Source: Megamerina dolium
Lineage: Eukaryota; Arthropoda; Insecta; Diptera; Megamerinidae
Direction of reading: 5' to 3'
Assembly (NCBI GenBank): GCA_963854835.1
Contig: OY978526.1
Location: 41,951,140 to 42,015,139 of the forward strand
Length of the DNA: 64,000 nucleotides
Shown here: piece by piece, positions 13,103 to 25,537 of the stretch
How the letters are laid out: the number at the start of each line of letters is the position of its first letter
How positions within the stretch are numbered: position 1 is the first letter of the stretch
Translations under genes and position numbers: made by a program
Notes under the pieces: generated by a model
The model's input: the letters and a program-made list of their open reading frames with translations, nothing else
Database searches by the model: none
Told to the model about the DNA's origin: nothing

Positions 13103-13680
13103 TACTACGAGGGTTGCCTTTTATATTTTTTTGAAAAGTATGACTATGCATTTGGTTACCATCACAAATGGTTTTATTGATTTTCAAAGTACTCTACATG
13201 AAGGTTTATACACTTTTGCATGCGTTCAAACCAATTGTAGAAGCACTTTGGCACTCCGACTGAGACATCTCCAAAATAAGGTTTTTCTTAGATTTGGCTC
13301 GTCTTGGAAGACCCACACGGTCGATTGCTGTTTTATTTCAGGCTCATAAGCATATATCCATGATTCGTCACCAGTCACGATCTTATAAACGTCTTTCGAA
13401 GCACCACGATCGAATTTTTTCATCATTTCTTTGCACCAATCGACTCAAGCATGTTTTTGAGCGATTGTTAAATTATGCGCGATCCAACGAGAACAAATCT
13501 TTTTGACAGCTAAGTGTTCATGCAATATCGAAAGCACGACGGTGGAACTGATGCCCATGGAAGCCTCTATCTCACGGTATGCCACATGACGATCTTTCAT
13601 TATCAGTCCACGCACAGCATCGATGGTTTCTGGCACAATGATCCTTCGACTACCACGCTTGAATTCGTTAAGTCAGTTAT
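13103..13680 (-). mobile_element. Internally deleted mariner
   Basis: The minus strand first encodes a mariner helix-turn-helix region (VPETIDAV, YREIEASMGIS, HNLTIAQK) to about 13445. A shifted frame then gives DRGASKDVYKIVTGDESWIY, which carries the first catalytic Asp. After WVFQDEPN the frame jumps to the normal C-terminus, NWFERMQKCINL and EYFENQ, ending near 13172. The middle of the protein, with the other two catalytic Asp residues, is deleted. The end TACTACGAGGGTTGCC at about 13103 looks like the terminal repeat; no matching right end is visible, so the 5' end is also lost or diverged. It cannot encode an active transposase. Confidence 0.85.
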
Positions 13681-15654
13681 GGAGTAGTGAAAAATCATAG
13701 CTGGATATGAATTTTTGAAGTCACTGTAAACAACACAAATTCTGAGTACGTTTATGCGAAAGAATGTCAAACTTTCCAATGGAAATGTCAGATTTGACGA
13801 AAACGTACTAGATCATAATTATTAATTGTGTGGGACTTGAGTTCAATAGTGTTTTGTGGGTAATAGTACGGTGGCAAGATATCTTGCTGGTGTCAATATA
13901 TCTTGTAGGATATATTCACAACAATTGAATGAAAACCGCTTTCACACAGTCAATTCGTCCTCTGTTTAATTTTGGGGAAATACTACTAAATTGAGAACAT
14001 AAAATGCATGCCTTAGAGTACTTTTCTCAATATATTATGCGGCTAATGTACACGACACTACACGACACTATACTGTGATAAAGGGGGTCGTCTTCCATAT
14101 ACTGATAATATATTTTTTTTCACATAGAAGAACTTTGCTATTATTTTGTTTTTTGTATGCTGAATTCAGTTTGCAATTTGCTCTTCTGCAATACTTGTAC
14201 TTTTGAAAGTAGTTTTTTTTAGTTTTCATATCATCTAAGCCAATTTTTGGTGTTATCATTATCATGCGGCACCTGGCTTGAATTATTTTCTCCAAATGAA
14301 CAAAAAGTAACATCCTTCTTAGGTTACGGCGTGTCTATTGTTTTGTTTACATATATCTATATGATAGCACGCTCGCATTCATACGTTGGTGTGAGCAGTT
14401 AAACTTATGAATAATTCAAAGAGCATTTAATTTTCTACCGACATATATAGAGTCTGACTTCAGATAGTCAACCAGAGAATGCAATATTGCTTGAAACTAG
14501 CAGCAGAATATCGAAGCTTGATACTGGCATACACATGGAAGAGTCGTTGAAAGCTTCTATATTTCATTTTTCGTCATTTGTATGCTTTAACTTCATTTCA
14601 CCAGAGTCTTTCTGAGACATTTTATTCAATAAATTGTACATTATAGATATTCATTTAATCAAATTTGAAATTTAGCTCTATTGAATAATTTATGCTTTCG
14701 CTTTTTTGCGAAAGATTAGATTTCACTTGATCTGCTTTTTTATTATATTTGAACTATTTTGATATATAAACAAAAAAAAATTGCACATTTGACATATAAA
14801 CTTTTTTTTCGCAGTACTTTTTCCATTAGGCATTCAGAGCACAGATCAACAACAGCACTTCGAAACAGAGTCAACATATAAAATTTCTTGCTTCTTTGTC
14901 TATTTTATTACTAGTATTACTGACGCTAGCGTCAGTAGTTGTATGACTTTACTCATAAAAGCATTGACGATGCGTACGACGATGCTGATGATGATGACAG
15001 TTTAAATCTTGCAATTGTGCACATAGCAATATTTAACCTATTTACAGAAATCGCATGTAGAGTGTAGCATTAAATTGTGTGTACGAATTTTGACTGTAAA
15101 TGGAAATGAGTGATTTTTAAACTGATGTTCAAATACACACGAGTAAATGCTCTACACAAACAGTACAAAAAAAAAAAAAAGGAAAGTAAGAGAAGAGTTA
15201 AATTTGAAATTATTTTTGTTGCCTACTTGCGGTTATGTTGGTTCTGACATTTAAACTTAGACTGTTCTCAAAACTTCTACTGTAAACCCTTCTAATGCAC
15301 ACGTACACACATGCAATCCGCAACGCTTGAATAGCTTCAGTGAGAATTATTGTAATTTGGAATATCATATGGTTTGCAAGTTTTTGTCAATTCACTCAAG
15401 GTATGGGTTTGCATGTTTAATTTATGGAAGCGACCTAATTATATTAATCCACGCACTGTATTCACACAAGCGTAGCAGTTCAACCGATCATGCACAGTAG
15501 GGTCAATCGAGATCGTTTGACTCCAAACAGTATAGATTTACTTTTGCGATTGCTCTCCCATTGCAGTAAATTCTGCATTTGGAGATTTTTTTTGTTTAAC
15601 CCTATGTAGTCGCACGATGTCAAATCAGTACAATTTTCATCAAGGAGATTTACA
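13681..15654. other. No supported gene
   Basis: AT-rich DNA with a direct repeat of CACGACACTA near 14051 and a perfect 20-bp palindrome at 14918-14937. Confidence 0.45.
14918..14937. repeat. Perfect 20-bp palindrome
   Basis: TACTGACGCTAGCGTCAGTA equals its own reverse complement. It could be a dimeric protein binding site or chance; nothing around it decides. Confidence 0.5.
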
Positions 15655-16236
15655 CACCACAATAAAGAGCTGAAATTGTGAAATTTTATTTTCATGAGGC
15701 TCATTTTACGCTGTTTACGCAAAATGTTCGTTATTGGGGCATTTTACATTCACCAAAAGCTACTCTTTGGTGCGGTGTGTGTTCGGATAGAGTCATTGGA
15801 CCGTATTTCTTTTAGAATGATAGTGGTGCGACAGTTACGGTCAACGGAGTGCGATGTTGGGCAATGATTTTTTGGGATGGCTCAACATGTGAAACGCTCA
15901 TCTGATTTGACTCCGCCTGACTTTTTCTTGTAGGGTACTTAAAAAGCAAGGTTTATTCCCACAAACCAGAGCCTCTCGAACAACTTAAGGCCAACATATG
16001 CAACAAAATTGCCGGAATTGTATCAGAAACACCGAAAAATGTAATGGAAAACGCAAAAAAAAAAAATGCCGATATTGGCGTGGTTGCATGTGGTGAATAT
16101 TTACCAGATACAAATTTCAAAAAATTATCAAACAAATTGTAAAGGCCCAAGTTTAAATAAAATAAACCATAAAAAAATTATACTGTTTTTTTATTTTATC
16201 CGAAAACATAGAGTACCACTAAAAAAAATCATCCTG
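15655..16236 (+). pseudogene. 3' half of a Tc1/mariner-type transposon (ACAGGGTGATTTTTT family)
   Basis: The plus strand holds a broken DDE transposase of the IS630/Tc1/mariner superfamily. Blocks are EAHF and QNVRYWG near 15695, SPKATLWCGVCSDRVIGPYF near 15758, a shortened SDLTPPDFFL near 15900, and YLKSKVYSHKPESLEQLK near 15940. At the expected first catalytic Asp (SDEAHF) a His is found. The central QQDGA block is deleted. The right end reads AAATCATCCTG followed by TA, matching the terminal repeat of the two MITEs at 25010 and 57548. The left half and left end are missing. Confidence 0.75.
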
Positions 16237-16384
16237 TATCTTTCGGTACTCATGGTACACCGCATATTACATTTTGATCGAACCATTTCGAAATGATCTA
16301 AAGGAAACTCGGTAAAAAGACTGTAACAAAAAATCACTTTTTTAATACTCGAAATACACTTTTGCTTTCACAAAACATGACGGA

Positions 16385-17850
16385 ATAATGATCAATAAAA
16401 TTGGTCCAGATAAAATTACCGGTAAAATGATAAAAGAGCTACCTCCGTCTTCAGTAATTCATCTGATGCACATTTTCAATGCTATCCTTCGTATTAAACA
16501 CTATCCCAAATGCTGGATAACTTCAAAAATTATTATGATAGCAAAACCAGGAAAAGACCCTACAAAAGTTGCATCGTACAGACCTATCAGCCTCCTGCCT
16601 CTACTTTCTAAAGTATTCGAAAAGCTACTTGTCATGAATATAACTCCATTTATTAATCTCAACCAACTGATTCCTCAACATCAGTTTGGATTTAGAAAAC
16701 AGCACGGCACAATAGAACAAGTCCACCGCATTGTAACTCTGATAAGGAACACTTTTGAAGAAAAAAAGTATTGCTCAGCTGTCTTTCTTGATATCACTCA
16801 AGCTTTCGATAAAGTATGGCACGATGGCCTTATTTACAAACTCAAACTATTACTGCCTGCAAATGTCTCCTCATTGCTTAGTAGCTACCTCACGAAAAGA
16901 CAATTTCTCGTACATCACAAGCATTACACAACAAATCCATTGGATATTCACGCTGGCGTTCCTCAGGGAAGCGTTTTGGGCCCCTTACTGTATCTCTTAT
17001 ACACTACAGATATGCCCAGCAATAACTATACATTTATATCGACCTTTGCAGATGATACGGCAATATTGTGCACTCGCTCTAACCCCATAGAAGCTACTAA
17101 ACTCCTGCAGACTCATATCGATTCTCTCGAAATCTGGCTAGCAAAATGGCGTATAAAAGTCAATGAATCAAAGAGCGTACATGTAACCTTCACGCTAAGG
17201 CCAGATACATGTCCCCCACTTAAAATTAATGGCCAATCAGTTCCACAATGTTCCTCAACAAAGTACTTGGGTATTCACCTCGACAGAAGGCTGACCTGGA
17301 AAAATCACATAGAGGCAAAGAAAACTCAGATCAAGCTTAAAATTAATCAGTTATGGTGACTGATACACAAAAGATCAAAGTTGAATCTCGAATACAAAGT
17401 GCTATTATATAAAGCAATCCTGAAGCCAATCTGGACTTATGGTATTCAGTTTTGGGGCACCGCATCTCCCTCAAATATCGAAAAATTGCAGCGAATACAA
17501 TCCAAGTGTCTGCGAATTATTGTAAACGCGCCTTGGTATATGAGGAACGTTAACATCCATCGAGATTTAAATGTACCCACAATTTCTGAGGAAGTTGCAA
17601 TGTCTTGCAGAAGCTACATTCAAAAATTACACAGTCATCCGAATCCCCTTGCTAGGCAATTGTGGCTGAACACGGGGCATCGTCGATTAAAAAGAAAAGA
17701 CACACTGAATATGCTGTGAAATTGCTATACCTCGTGACTCAACAAATTGTGATGGAACTTTGGGAATATCACATAATTTTATTTAGTTTGTAAGATTTGA
17801 TTACTTATTGTTAGTTTCTAAGTAATTTTAGAAAGATCCAATAAAAAGGC

Positions 17851-17883
<33 letters not shown>
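16385..17883 (+). mobile_element. Jockey-type non-LTR retrotransposon, 5'-truncated, poly-A tailed
   Basis: Reverse transcriptase C-terminal two thirds in one frame, 16388-17719. Motifs in order are SYRPISLLPLLSKVFEKLL, QFGFRKQHGT, AVFLDITQAFDKVWHDGL (catalytic Asp), GVPQGSVLGPLLYLLYTTD, FADDTAIL (the catalytic ADD pair) and KYLGIHLDRRLTWKNHI, then the jockey-type end with LYKAILKPIWTYGIQFWGT. The only interruption is a TGA at 17357-17359 where relatives would have Trp or another residue. A short 3' UTR has AATAAA at 17840-17845 and a run of about 29 A at 17855-17883. The endonuclease and ORF1 are absent. No clear target-site duplication was found. The preserved frame suggests a fairly recent insertion. 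Confidence 0.92.
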
Positions 17884-17885
<2 letters not shown>

Positions 17886-20704
17886 TTGAACATTGCAATG
17901 GCTCCATCTTAACTTTGTATACATAGCCCCTATTAAGATTTCTTGCACATTCACCTTAGTCCGTAGGAGTTTTTCACCAACGATGACATGAAGTAAAATT
18001 TCCTGCTTCAATTTCCTGTATAATATTTTAACCCTCTAACATCCTCTTTTAGTAAACTTTAATGCAACTTATTTTGATGAGCGTCAAAAGAACCCATTCA
18101 GATGAGATAAAAGGTTCTATAAAAAAATTGCTCATTAAATTTTACCTTAGTTCTTTGAAGGCAGGAATTTTATATAATGTTACATAATATTATTTTGTTT
18201 TTTTTTTTGTCCAAAATATTGAAAATTAAACCCACTGTAAAAAAATTGCGGTAGGGCTAAATACTCTTAGGATTTGACTACCATGCATACATATAACGCA
18301 TGAAGTTGCTATGGTTGACCATAAAAAACAACCTTAAAATTGTTTCACTGTGGTATTAGATATCGAATCTAAATTGGAATCGAAACTTTGTAACTTTATG
18401 GTTACAGTAATATCCCGATTAGTTATAGAGCGTATAAATGGTGCTGCTTTAGAATCGCTCCTGAATTCTATTCTATTTTAAAGACACTGACAAGCTGGCA
18501 ATAAATAGAGAAACTACAGACAAGACGTACGACTTTTGAATGTGCAATGTCACGAGCGAGGCAGCGCAATACATTTTGTCAAAGTTACGGTGCATATAGC
18601 ATTTAGGAAATAGTCGTACACGGTATTTCAGGCTACGCAGCAGTATTATAGCACACGCGGATACGTGCCACCCTCGCAGTTATTTCAAGAATGACTTCAT
18701 CGATCTGGCTCGCTGATCGGGAGACTCAATTTGCTCTCCACAATGTGCCAATTTTGGGAGCCTATTTCCCAATAGGAGCTTTTCGGAACAACCACTTTAA
18801 TCTTCTCTAATTGTGCATATTTAGGTTAAAGCTTTTTAAGTGTTTCGTACTTTATCTTCAAGCTTTGCTCAACTTTTCGTTGTTCCATAGCAGAGGGGGA
18901 AAACAATGCTTTGTACACATACATATATTCAATTGCTATGCTTCTAATGTACTAACACAGCCATCCATAAACAATAGATTGTATCAATTAAGAAACCATA
19001 AACTGAAATCAAACAATTCAATTAAATAATTACAATGTTTTTGTTTTTCCTCAACGTCTTCTTTGAATTTATAATTCGAATTGGATTTATTGTGGTATAA
19101 AAACAAGCTCAGTTTTATAAATATGACACTTTAAATAGAAATTTCGTATAAATGATACAAAAAAAAAGACGAAAAATAATAAATAAACTTGAGAAACACG
19201 AAATACGAAATGTACATAAGTAGGTACGTATGTACTCGTACTTATGATTGCCTTCAGCTCTAACGGTGTGTTGCTTTTAATAATGTGTAGCACTTCGACA
19301 CGCATCCATTTCATCAATATGTATAATTCAATATGTATAAACAATTGTAAACAATATAACGTCATGCGTGTCACCAACACGCACACATTACGGCGTGTCA
19401 AACATTTTACCCACAAATCGTACAGCAAAAAAATAAGCTACCCAATATTCTAAATATATTTGTCCCAGGAAATATACATGGAATCAATAATTAATTTTTT
19501 TTTTTATATGATTTGGCAACATTTTTACGCCTTACCAATTTGACCCGTCCTAACATACGTACCGCAGAGTATACATATTCATATTTGTGATGAAAAACAA
19601 ATTTTTCAGAAAACGTATACACTCCACTCATATGCACACAATTTTCCATTAAAAATAGTCTATTGTAGAAAACGTGAAAAGGTTAAAAAACGCATAAGTC
19701 TTCAAATACGATAGCATGTAGTTGCTCTTCGAATGAAAAGTTCATACATCATTGGTTAAATACTCGTTAGTTGTTTTTTAATTTGCTATACAAAACGATA
19801 TAAATGTTGTATGTTACTCCTTTTTATTGTCATTTTGATGGACATAATGCATTGTAAATCTTAATTCAAATGGATTTTAATTAAAATTCTCATTTTATCG
19901 TCGATAAGCATACATGCAGCCAGTTGGTATAGCCTATAATCGGATATTAGCTTTTAGAATGCACATTTGTTTGTGGCCATGTATGTATGTTTATATTGAA
20001 AATGTTTGAAATAGTTTGATTTTAAAAGATTTGACAGAGCATCGATAGCAACAATTTCAACAATACCATACGCACCAGCACACTTAAATAAGTACATACA
20101 TGAATGTTTAGTATGTTTGTTTGTATATTTCATAGAAGCACGTTCCTAGCTTTTTGATTTTTGTAAAAGAAAAAGCAAAAAACATTGCCTCTCAAGATTT
20201 GGAAACTATTTTGGTAATGCTATTGTTTCGGTAGTGGGGGAGCGATGGCTTTTCATGTTACTTTGGCTGATCGTCACTAAATGAATGCATTTTGACTTTA
20301 ACGTTTTATTCATTCCCAGAATTTTATACTTTTGTTGCTTTTGCTCTCACCGCATAACAAGAAGTTTCTTTATTTAATGCCACTTTAAAATATGTAATTT
20401 TGGTTATCCCCAGAGATGGAGAAAATTAGTTTTTATATTAAGAATTTTCAAAGTCGTCTATTTAAATGATTTAAGAGGAATGTTCATTGGACATAATAAA
20501 ATATTTGAATTGTTTTTTTTTTTTGCTCTGAGTTATGTGCAAGAGTATAGAATTAAATGATTTTAAAATTGACTTTCAAATTCTTTTCCTAATTCATTTC
20601 GGTTTTTTCATTCATCATGAAACGATTATATTTACTGTGATTATTTTTATTAGTGGCAAATAAGTCATGATAATTGATATTATTTAGTCAATACTTTTTT
20701 GAAT
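17884..20704. other. No supported gene
   Basis: AT-rich DNA. The frames at 18811, 19087 and 19244 lack motifs and have skewed composition expected of noncoding sequence. Confidence 0.45.
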
Positions 20705-21074
20705 TTAGGGAGCAATAAACAAAGCTAACACAGGTGATACATCATAATGGGCTGCTATCCGAACAATTCTCGTTGGCCTGCCATATGGACACACACCTGA
20801 ATTGTACTCACGACACATTTCCGCACTACCACGACACGTCAGGAACGACCTGACAATTGATGGTCTAATGAACAGCAATGTGCTGGATCGCAACTTGTAC
20901 ACTTTAGCGGTAGCTGCTGCGACTCGTACATATAAGCCAAATATAGTTCTTAATGGAAGACCCTGTTGTAGCGAAAGTAGAAGAACCGCTGCCTTGGAAA
21001 ACAATGCACGCTGGCACAGGTCGGGATACAGCAAGTTCCTTAATTTTTATTTTGCTAGAAACACTAGATGAATA
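20705..21074. other. Unidentified open region, possibly retroelement-derived
   Basis: This stretch is less AT-rich than its surroundings and stays open on both strands: a plus frame of 89 codons (20802-21071) and a minus frame of 109 (20705-21034). I do not recognise either protein. Because a LINE 3' end follows at once, it may be part of the same or a neighbouring mobile element. Confidence 0.35.
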
Positions 21075-21275
21075 TCTCGATTGCGGCTAATCCCCGTACG
21101 ATACGATTCACCTGTGTCCCGTTGGACCCCACTAGTCTTACCCCACTACAACTTTGGAAGATCCCTCTTCTTCTATTCTTTGAACTGGGACTTACGGAAA
21201 ACCTGAACGAGACTTAACAACATGCTTTTTAATGATGAAGTTGCTACAGCAACAACAACAACATCATCATCATCA
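21075..21275 (+). pseudogene. 3' end of a non-LTR retrotransposon
   Basis: In shifting frames the plus strand gives SPYDTIHL and PLDPTSLTPLQLWKIP. These resemble the C-terminal knuckle and the HLFxCPxxPTxLTPxxLW block that end many insect LINE ORF2 proteins. The sequence closes with a CAACAACAACAACA then TCATCATCATCA tail, as for LINEs with simple-repeat tails. Only the last 50 or so codons survive. Confidence 0.5.
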
Positions 21276-21301
21276 ACTCATATAAGTCAATTCTCAATGG
21301 T

Positions 21302-21425
21302 AGAATCCTTGCAACAGCATCTTTTCTGAGATTTTTCACGCAGATTTCTTTTAGAATCTTTTTCATAGCAAATTGTTACTGCCAAAAGATTTGTCAATAG
21401 CCAACTGATAGGTGGCATACCTTGA
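21302..21425 (-). repeat. Degenerate SINE body fragment
   Basis: Aligns by eye with the central part of the SINE copies at 46578 and 53038: TTTTTCATAGCAAATTGTTA corresponds to the copies' TTTTTCATGGCAAGTTGTTA. It lacks the tRNA-like head and the tail. Confidence 0.6.
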
Positions 21426-21620
21426 TAGATAATATTTGAATTGAAAGTTATCGATTTCTATAAAAACAAAACTCCCATAGTCTTCTAAAAATGTACTTTC
21501 GTTGCTTTTTGAAAAAGTTCTCTACATATTCTCAAAATACAATAAAAAAGGGGTTTGAATAATTTTTTTTTTTGTAAATTAAATGCTTTAAAATAAATAT
21601 ATATTATGGGTGTATGCGAG

Positions 21621-22497
21621 CTGCTGATCTACGACATAATGGCACTATCTTCAACAAAAGTGTCATGCTGTTAGCGTATGCCGACGATATTGACATAATC
21701 GGCATGAACACGCGAGCAGTCAGTGCAGCATTCTCAGAGTTGGAAAGAGAGTCGCGTCGGATGGGTCTCACGGTGAACGAGGGCAAGACGAAGTATCTAG
21801 TGTCAACAAACAAAGAGTCCCGGCGTCTTGGACAACACGTCACTGTTGACAACTACGCTTTTGAAGTAGTAAGGGACTTTGTCTATCTTGGAACCAGCAT
21901 TAACAGCAGTAATGACGTCAGCTTGGAGATCATGCGTAGGATAACTCTTGCTAACAGGTGTTACTTTGGGCTGAGTAAGCAATTGAGAAGTCGAGCCCTC
22001 TCTCGAAGAACGAAAACTACACTCTACAAGTCTCTCATCATGCCTGTCCTAACATATGGCGCTGAAGCCTGGACAATTTCCACCTCGGATGAGCGAATGC
22101 TTGGAGTTTTCGAGAGAAAAGTCCTACGCAAGATCTTTGGACCTATTTGCGTTGGTGGCGAGTACCGAATAAGGTACAACCATGAGCTGTACGAGCTGTA
22201 TGCCGATATTGACATAGTAAAGCGCATCAAAATCCAGCGGCTGCGCTGGCTAGGTCATGTCGAGCGAATGGAAGAACACGCTCCGGCTAAGAAGGTGTTA
22301 TATTCGGAACCCGCTGGAGGACGACGCAGAAGAGAAAGACCAAACCTCCGGTGGAAAGACCAAGTACTGGAGAACCTGACGGCGCTTGGAATTTCTAACT
22401 GGCGCCAGCTAGCGAAGAACAGAGATGGCTGGCGAAGCATGTTATTTTCGGCCTAAATCGATATTCGGTTGTTATGGCCACATAAGAAAAAAAGAGA
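21621..22497 (+). mobile_element. 5'-truncated RTE-like LINE with 9-bp target duplication (copy 1)
   Basis: C-terminal half of a reverse transcriptase ORF, open to the stop at 22456. YADDIDIIG carries the catalytic ADD pair near 21680. It is followed by [14 protein letters not shown], the thumb block FVYLGTSINSSNDVS, LYKSLIMPVLTYGAEAWT, FERKVLRKIFGP, and RLRWLGHVERM. The insert is bounded by GTATGCGAG at 21612-21620 and 22498-22506. The 3' UTR is only about 30 bases and ends CCACATAAG plus a purine run. Related to the copy at 62160. Clade assignment (RTE-like) rests on the domain pattern and very short 3' UTR. Confidence 0.88.
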
Positions 22498-22506
22498 GTA
22501 TGCGAG

Positions 22507-25009
22507 TTAGCCGAACTTAGTGTTTAAATGGTGACTTTTCCTAAATGAAAATATGTCGATAATGCAGTGAATAGGAACAATTTAGGAAATTTTAAATCAA
22601 CTTAAATATAAGCTGTCAAATAATTAAAGCTATTAGCATATAACTGTGCAGTTTGTTAGCAGAAACAGAACAAAATAGATATTAATATAATGAAGAAAGT
22701 TGGAAAAGGAAAGCCAGTCAATTATCTTCCCTATTTCATATCAATTTAGATCCTAAGGTTTAGAAAAACGCGCACATACCCTTAGGTTGTATAAGTATAA
22801 TTTTATATATTTACTGAGTTGGTCAATATATGATGATTAATAAAATGAGTTCCCTTTCAAAACGAATAAAATATATGGGCCTGTTAAAAACGAAAATTAA
22901 AATGAAGTAGAGTCAACCAGAAAGCCTTGAGAAATAAAATTTAAACTGATATAAGCATTTTTAATATACATACATAAGTCCACATCAATCTTCACTTTCT
23001 GTGTTTTAATGTATTTTCAATCATTGAAATATATCCATAACTCCTATATACACATAAAATCGTTTGTTACTGATTTTAACAAAAACTCGTGGCTCCTGTA
23101 AACAGAGTATTCCACATAATTCATCTCTAATTAATATGAAGGGTGTATTCACCTCCGTAACCCCCTTTTCAACAAACTTGTTGATTTGTTATTATTCTTC
23201 TCTCACATTGTTCATTTCATGCAATAAAAAAATGTCAGCATTTTTATTTTTACGATAGACATTAACACAGCATTTTAATGTGTCTGCTACATAAATACAT
23301 ATCACATATTATTATGATGACTGTGTGTTAAGTATTTAGCAAACGCGCTATGACTGTATTATATATTTGACTAGTGATATTCTCTTTAATTTAATATAAT
23401 GTAATGAATGTACACATATATAATATTTTATTTAAACTGCCATTTAGTATATGGTTGTGCAATTATCATATTTAATTGAATCAAAATATAATAAAAAATA
23501 AAATAAATAAATAAATAATTACTTTATTAAGTAATTTTATATTTCTCTGGAATTCAAATATTTTTGTGCCTATATTCAATTAATTTATGCCAATATCGAG
23601 ATATGTATGCTTTAAATGGGAGTTCATTTGCACTAACTATTATATATACAATATATACAAACACCCATAACTATGTTATTCCAATATTTTTATGGGCAAA
23701 CGATTTTATTTTGTTTATTTTTTCGGTTTTATGTCAAGGTTATTGTCCTACCATAAACAGACATCTTCCGTAAAGGACATTATTAAGTACATTTCGATTC
23801 ATTATTTAAATAAACATTTCTTTTTATAGATTTCTTTTGTGCACAAGTTGCTTAAAGAACAATATGGATTGCAATAATAATAATTTTTCTTATTCATATA
23901 TATCTTCTAGAGGAACATCCATTTTATATAATTCTTATTTTTTGCATAGAGCTTTCAGATAAAATTGCAGTGCACAACAAGCAATATAGTGAAAATTTGT
24001 ACAAGCCTAATATATGTACATACATATATATGAGCGTGCAACGAAGGATTAAAAAATTATATCTAATTTGTGAGTGCTTCTATATATGTTTTCATAAATT
24101 TCAGTTTAACGATCTGGCGCCACATTTTATGGAGCAGTAAAAAGTGAAGCATAAATATATATAAGAGATAAAGATGTGTTATGAGAAAGAGAGAGAGAGT
24201 AGGAGTAAAATTTACAAAATAACACCAGCTAAGAAATTTACATAAAAATTCAATTAAAATAAAACTGCATCATAGAAAGGCTTCACTTTTTTTGTGTGTG
24301 TGAAGGCTCTCGTCAGTACACATTACACATCCTCTATTTAAATGCAACACTTGACGAGAGATAAAATTGTGTTAAATGTCGTAAGCAGATAAATGCCTAA
24401 TGATATATTGAACGATAAGAATCAACACGATTTGTTGTTCTTCTTCACCGAAGGAGTCTTTTATTTATGATAGAAGATCCAATTTCAATGAAATACGAAT
24501 CCAACACAACGCATCAACTCACATCAAGACGTCAGTCAGTTTCTATTTCTCTTATATATGTATTTTATGTGTTTATTGTCTCCTCCATCAAAATACTGCT
24601 TAAATAGTTATCCTACGAAATTCTTTCCATTATCCGTCAACACTTCAAATACTCAGTTGGTGATGATGCATGCTGGTGGTGGCGCTCTACTTCTCTCGTG
24701 TCAATGACGTCTGCTGCACTGCTTGATATTGATGATGTTGGTGATGAAGGTGGTGTGATACATAAATATTTGTCCATATGTATATGCTCATGTACGTATG
24801 GAACAGATGTGCAGATGTATTATATATTGTATTATATGTAAACACTTGAGATGAGCCTATGGATATATTGTGTATGAATGTATTTCTATATAATAAAAAG
24901 ATTTTAATGGCTAAACATATCCTTGGATGTGTGCTCTAGTTTTGCTTGCTTTGTTTTTGTGTCACTTTTTTCCGCTCTAGTCATTTTGAATATGCAGTGT
25001 ACCAATGTA
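22507..25009. other. No supported gene
   Basis: Very AT-rich DNA with a GA run near 24187 and several TATATA stretches. No exon recognised. Confidence 0.5.
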
Positions 25010-25537
25010 CAGGGTGATTTTTTAAGAGCCTTCGGATTTGATTTAAACAAATCTTGAAAAGTCGATAGAACGATCTACATAATTCACTGTTTAAAGATGA
25101 TTTCATGAAAATGTTGACTGCGGCTGCGCCTCAAATGGTTCATACGCTGGCTCCAATTTTGCCATACTCTCTCCAATATATCGGCCGGTATCTCACGAAT
25201 AAATCGATAATTCACGGTCATCGACAATACTGTCGGTTACAGCTGCGATATTTTCCTCTGTCCGCACTCTACGTATGCACGTTGGTCCAATGTCCAATAA
25301 TGTAAATTTGGTGCGAAATATAGTTACAAGATTCCGAATAGCCGCCTCAGAAGGTCGCCCAAACTGACCATGAAATGAATGAATTTGATAATAATAAAAT
25401 TCAATAATTTGCAGGCGTTGTTTGTTTGTAAGTCGATTCATTAGTAAATTATAGAGCAAACTGAACATGTTACACGAAAACAGTTGAGCTGCAAAAAACA
25501 GTGTTGCCAAAAAGAAAGTTGCTAAAAAATCACCCTG
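25010..25537 (-). mobile_element. MITE made by internal deletion of a Tc1/mariner-type transposon (copy 1)
   Basis: A 528-bp unit with terminal inverted repeats CAGGGTGATTTTTTA, flanked on both sides by TA. On the minus strand it encodes the transposase N-terminal region: MNRLTNKQRLQIIEF, then [14 protein letters not shown] and ENIAAVTDS. After the N-terminal part the sequence jumps to the C-terminal EIPADILERVWQNWSQRM in another frame. The whole catalytic core is missing, so mobility would need an outside transposase. The copy at 57548 has the same junction. Confidence 0.9.

Noticed and set aside
16300..16384. Target-site duplication for the jockey insertion
   Set aside because: No word of 7 or more bases matching the sequence after the poly-A tail could be placed at the 5' end.
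19087..19428. 113-codon minus-strand open frame
   Set aside because: Hydrophobic low-complexity translation with a mirrored plus frame; no family match.
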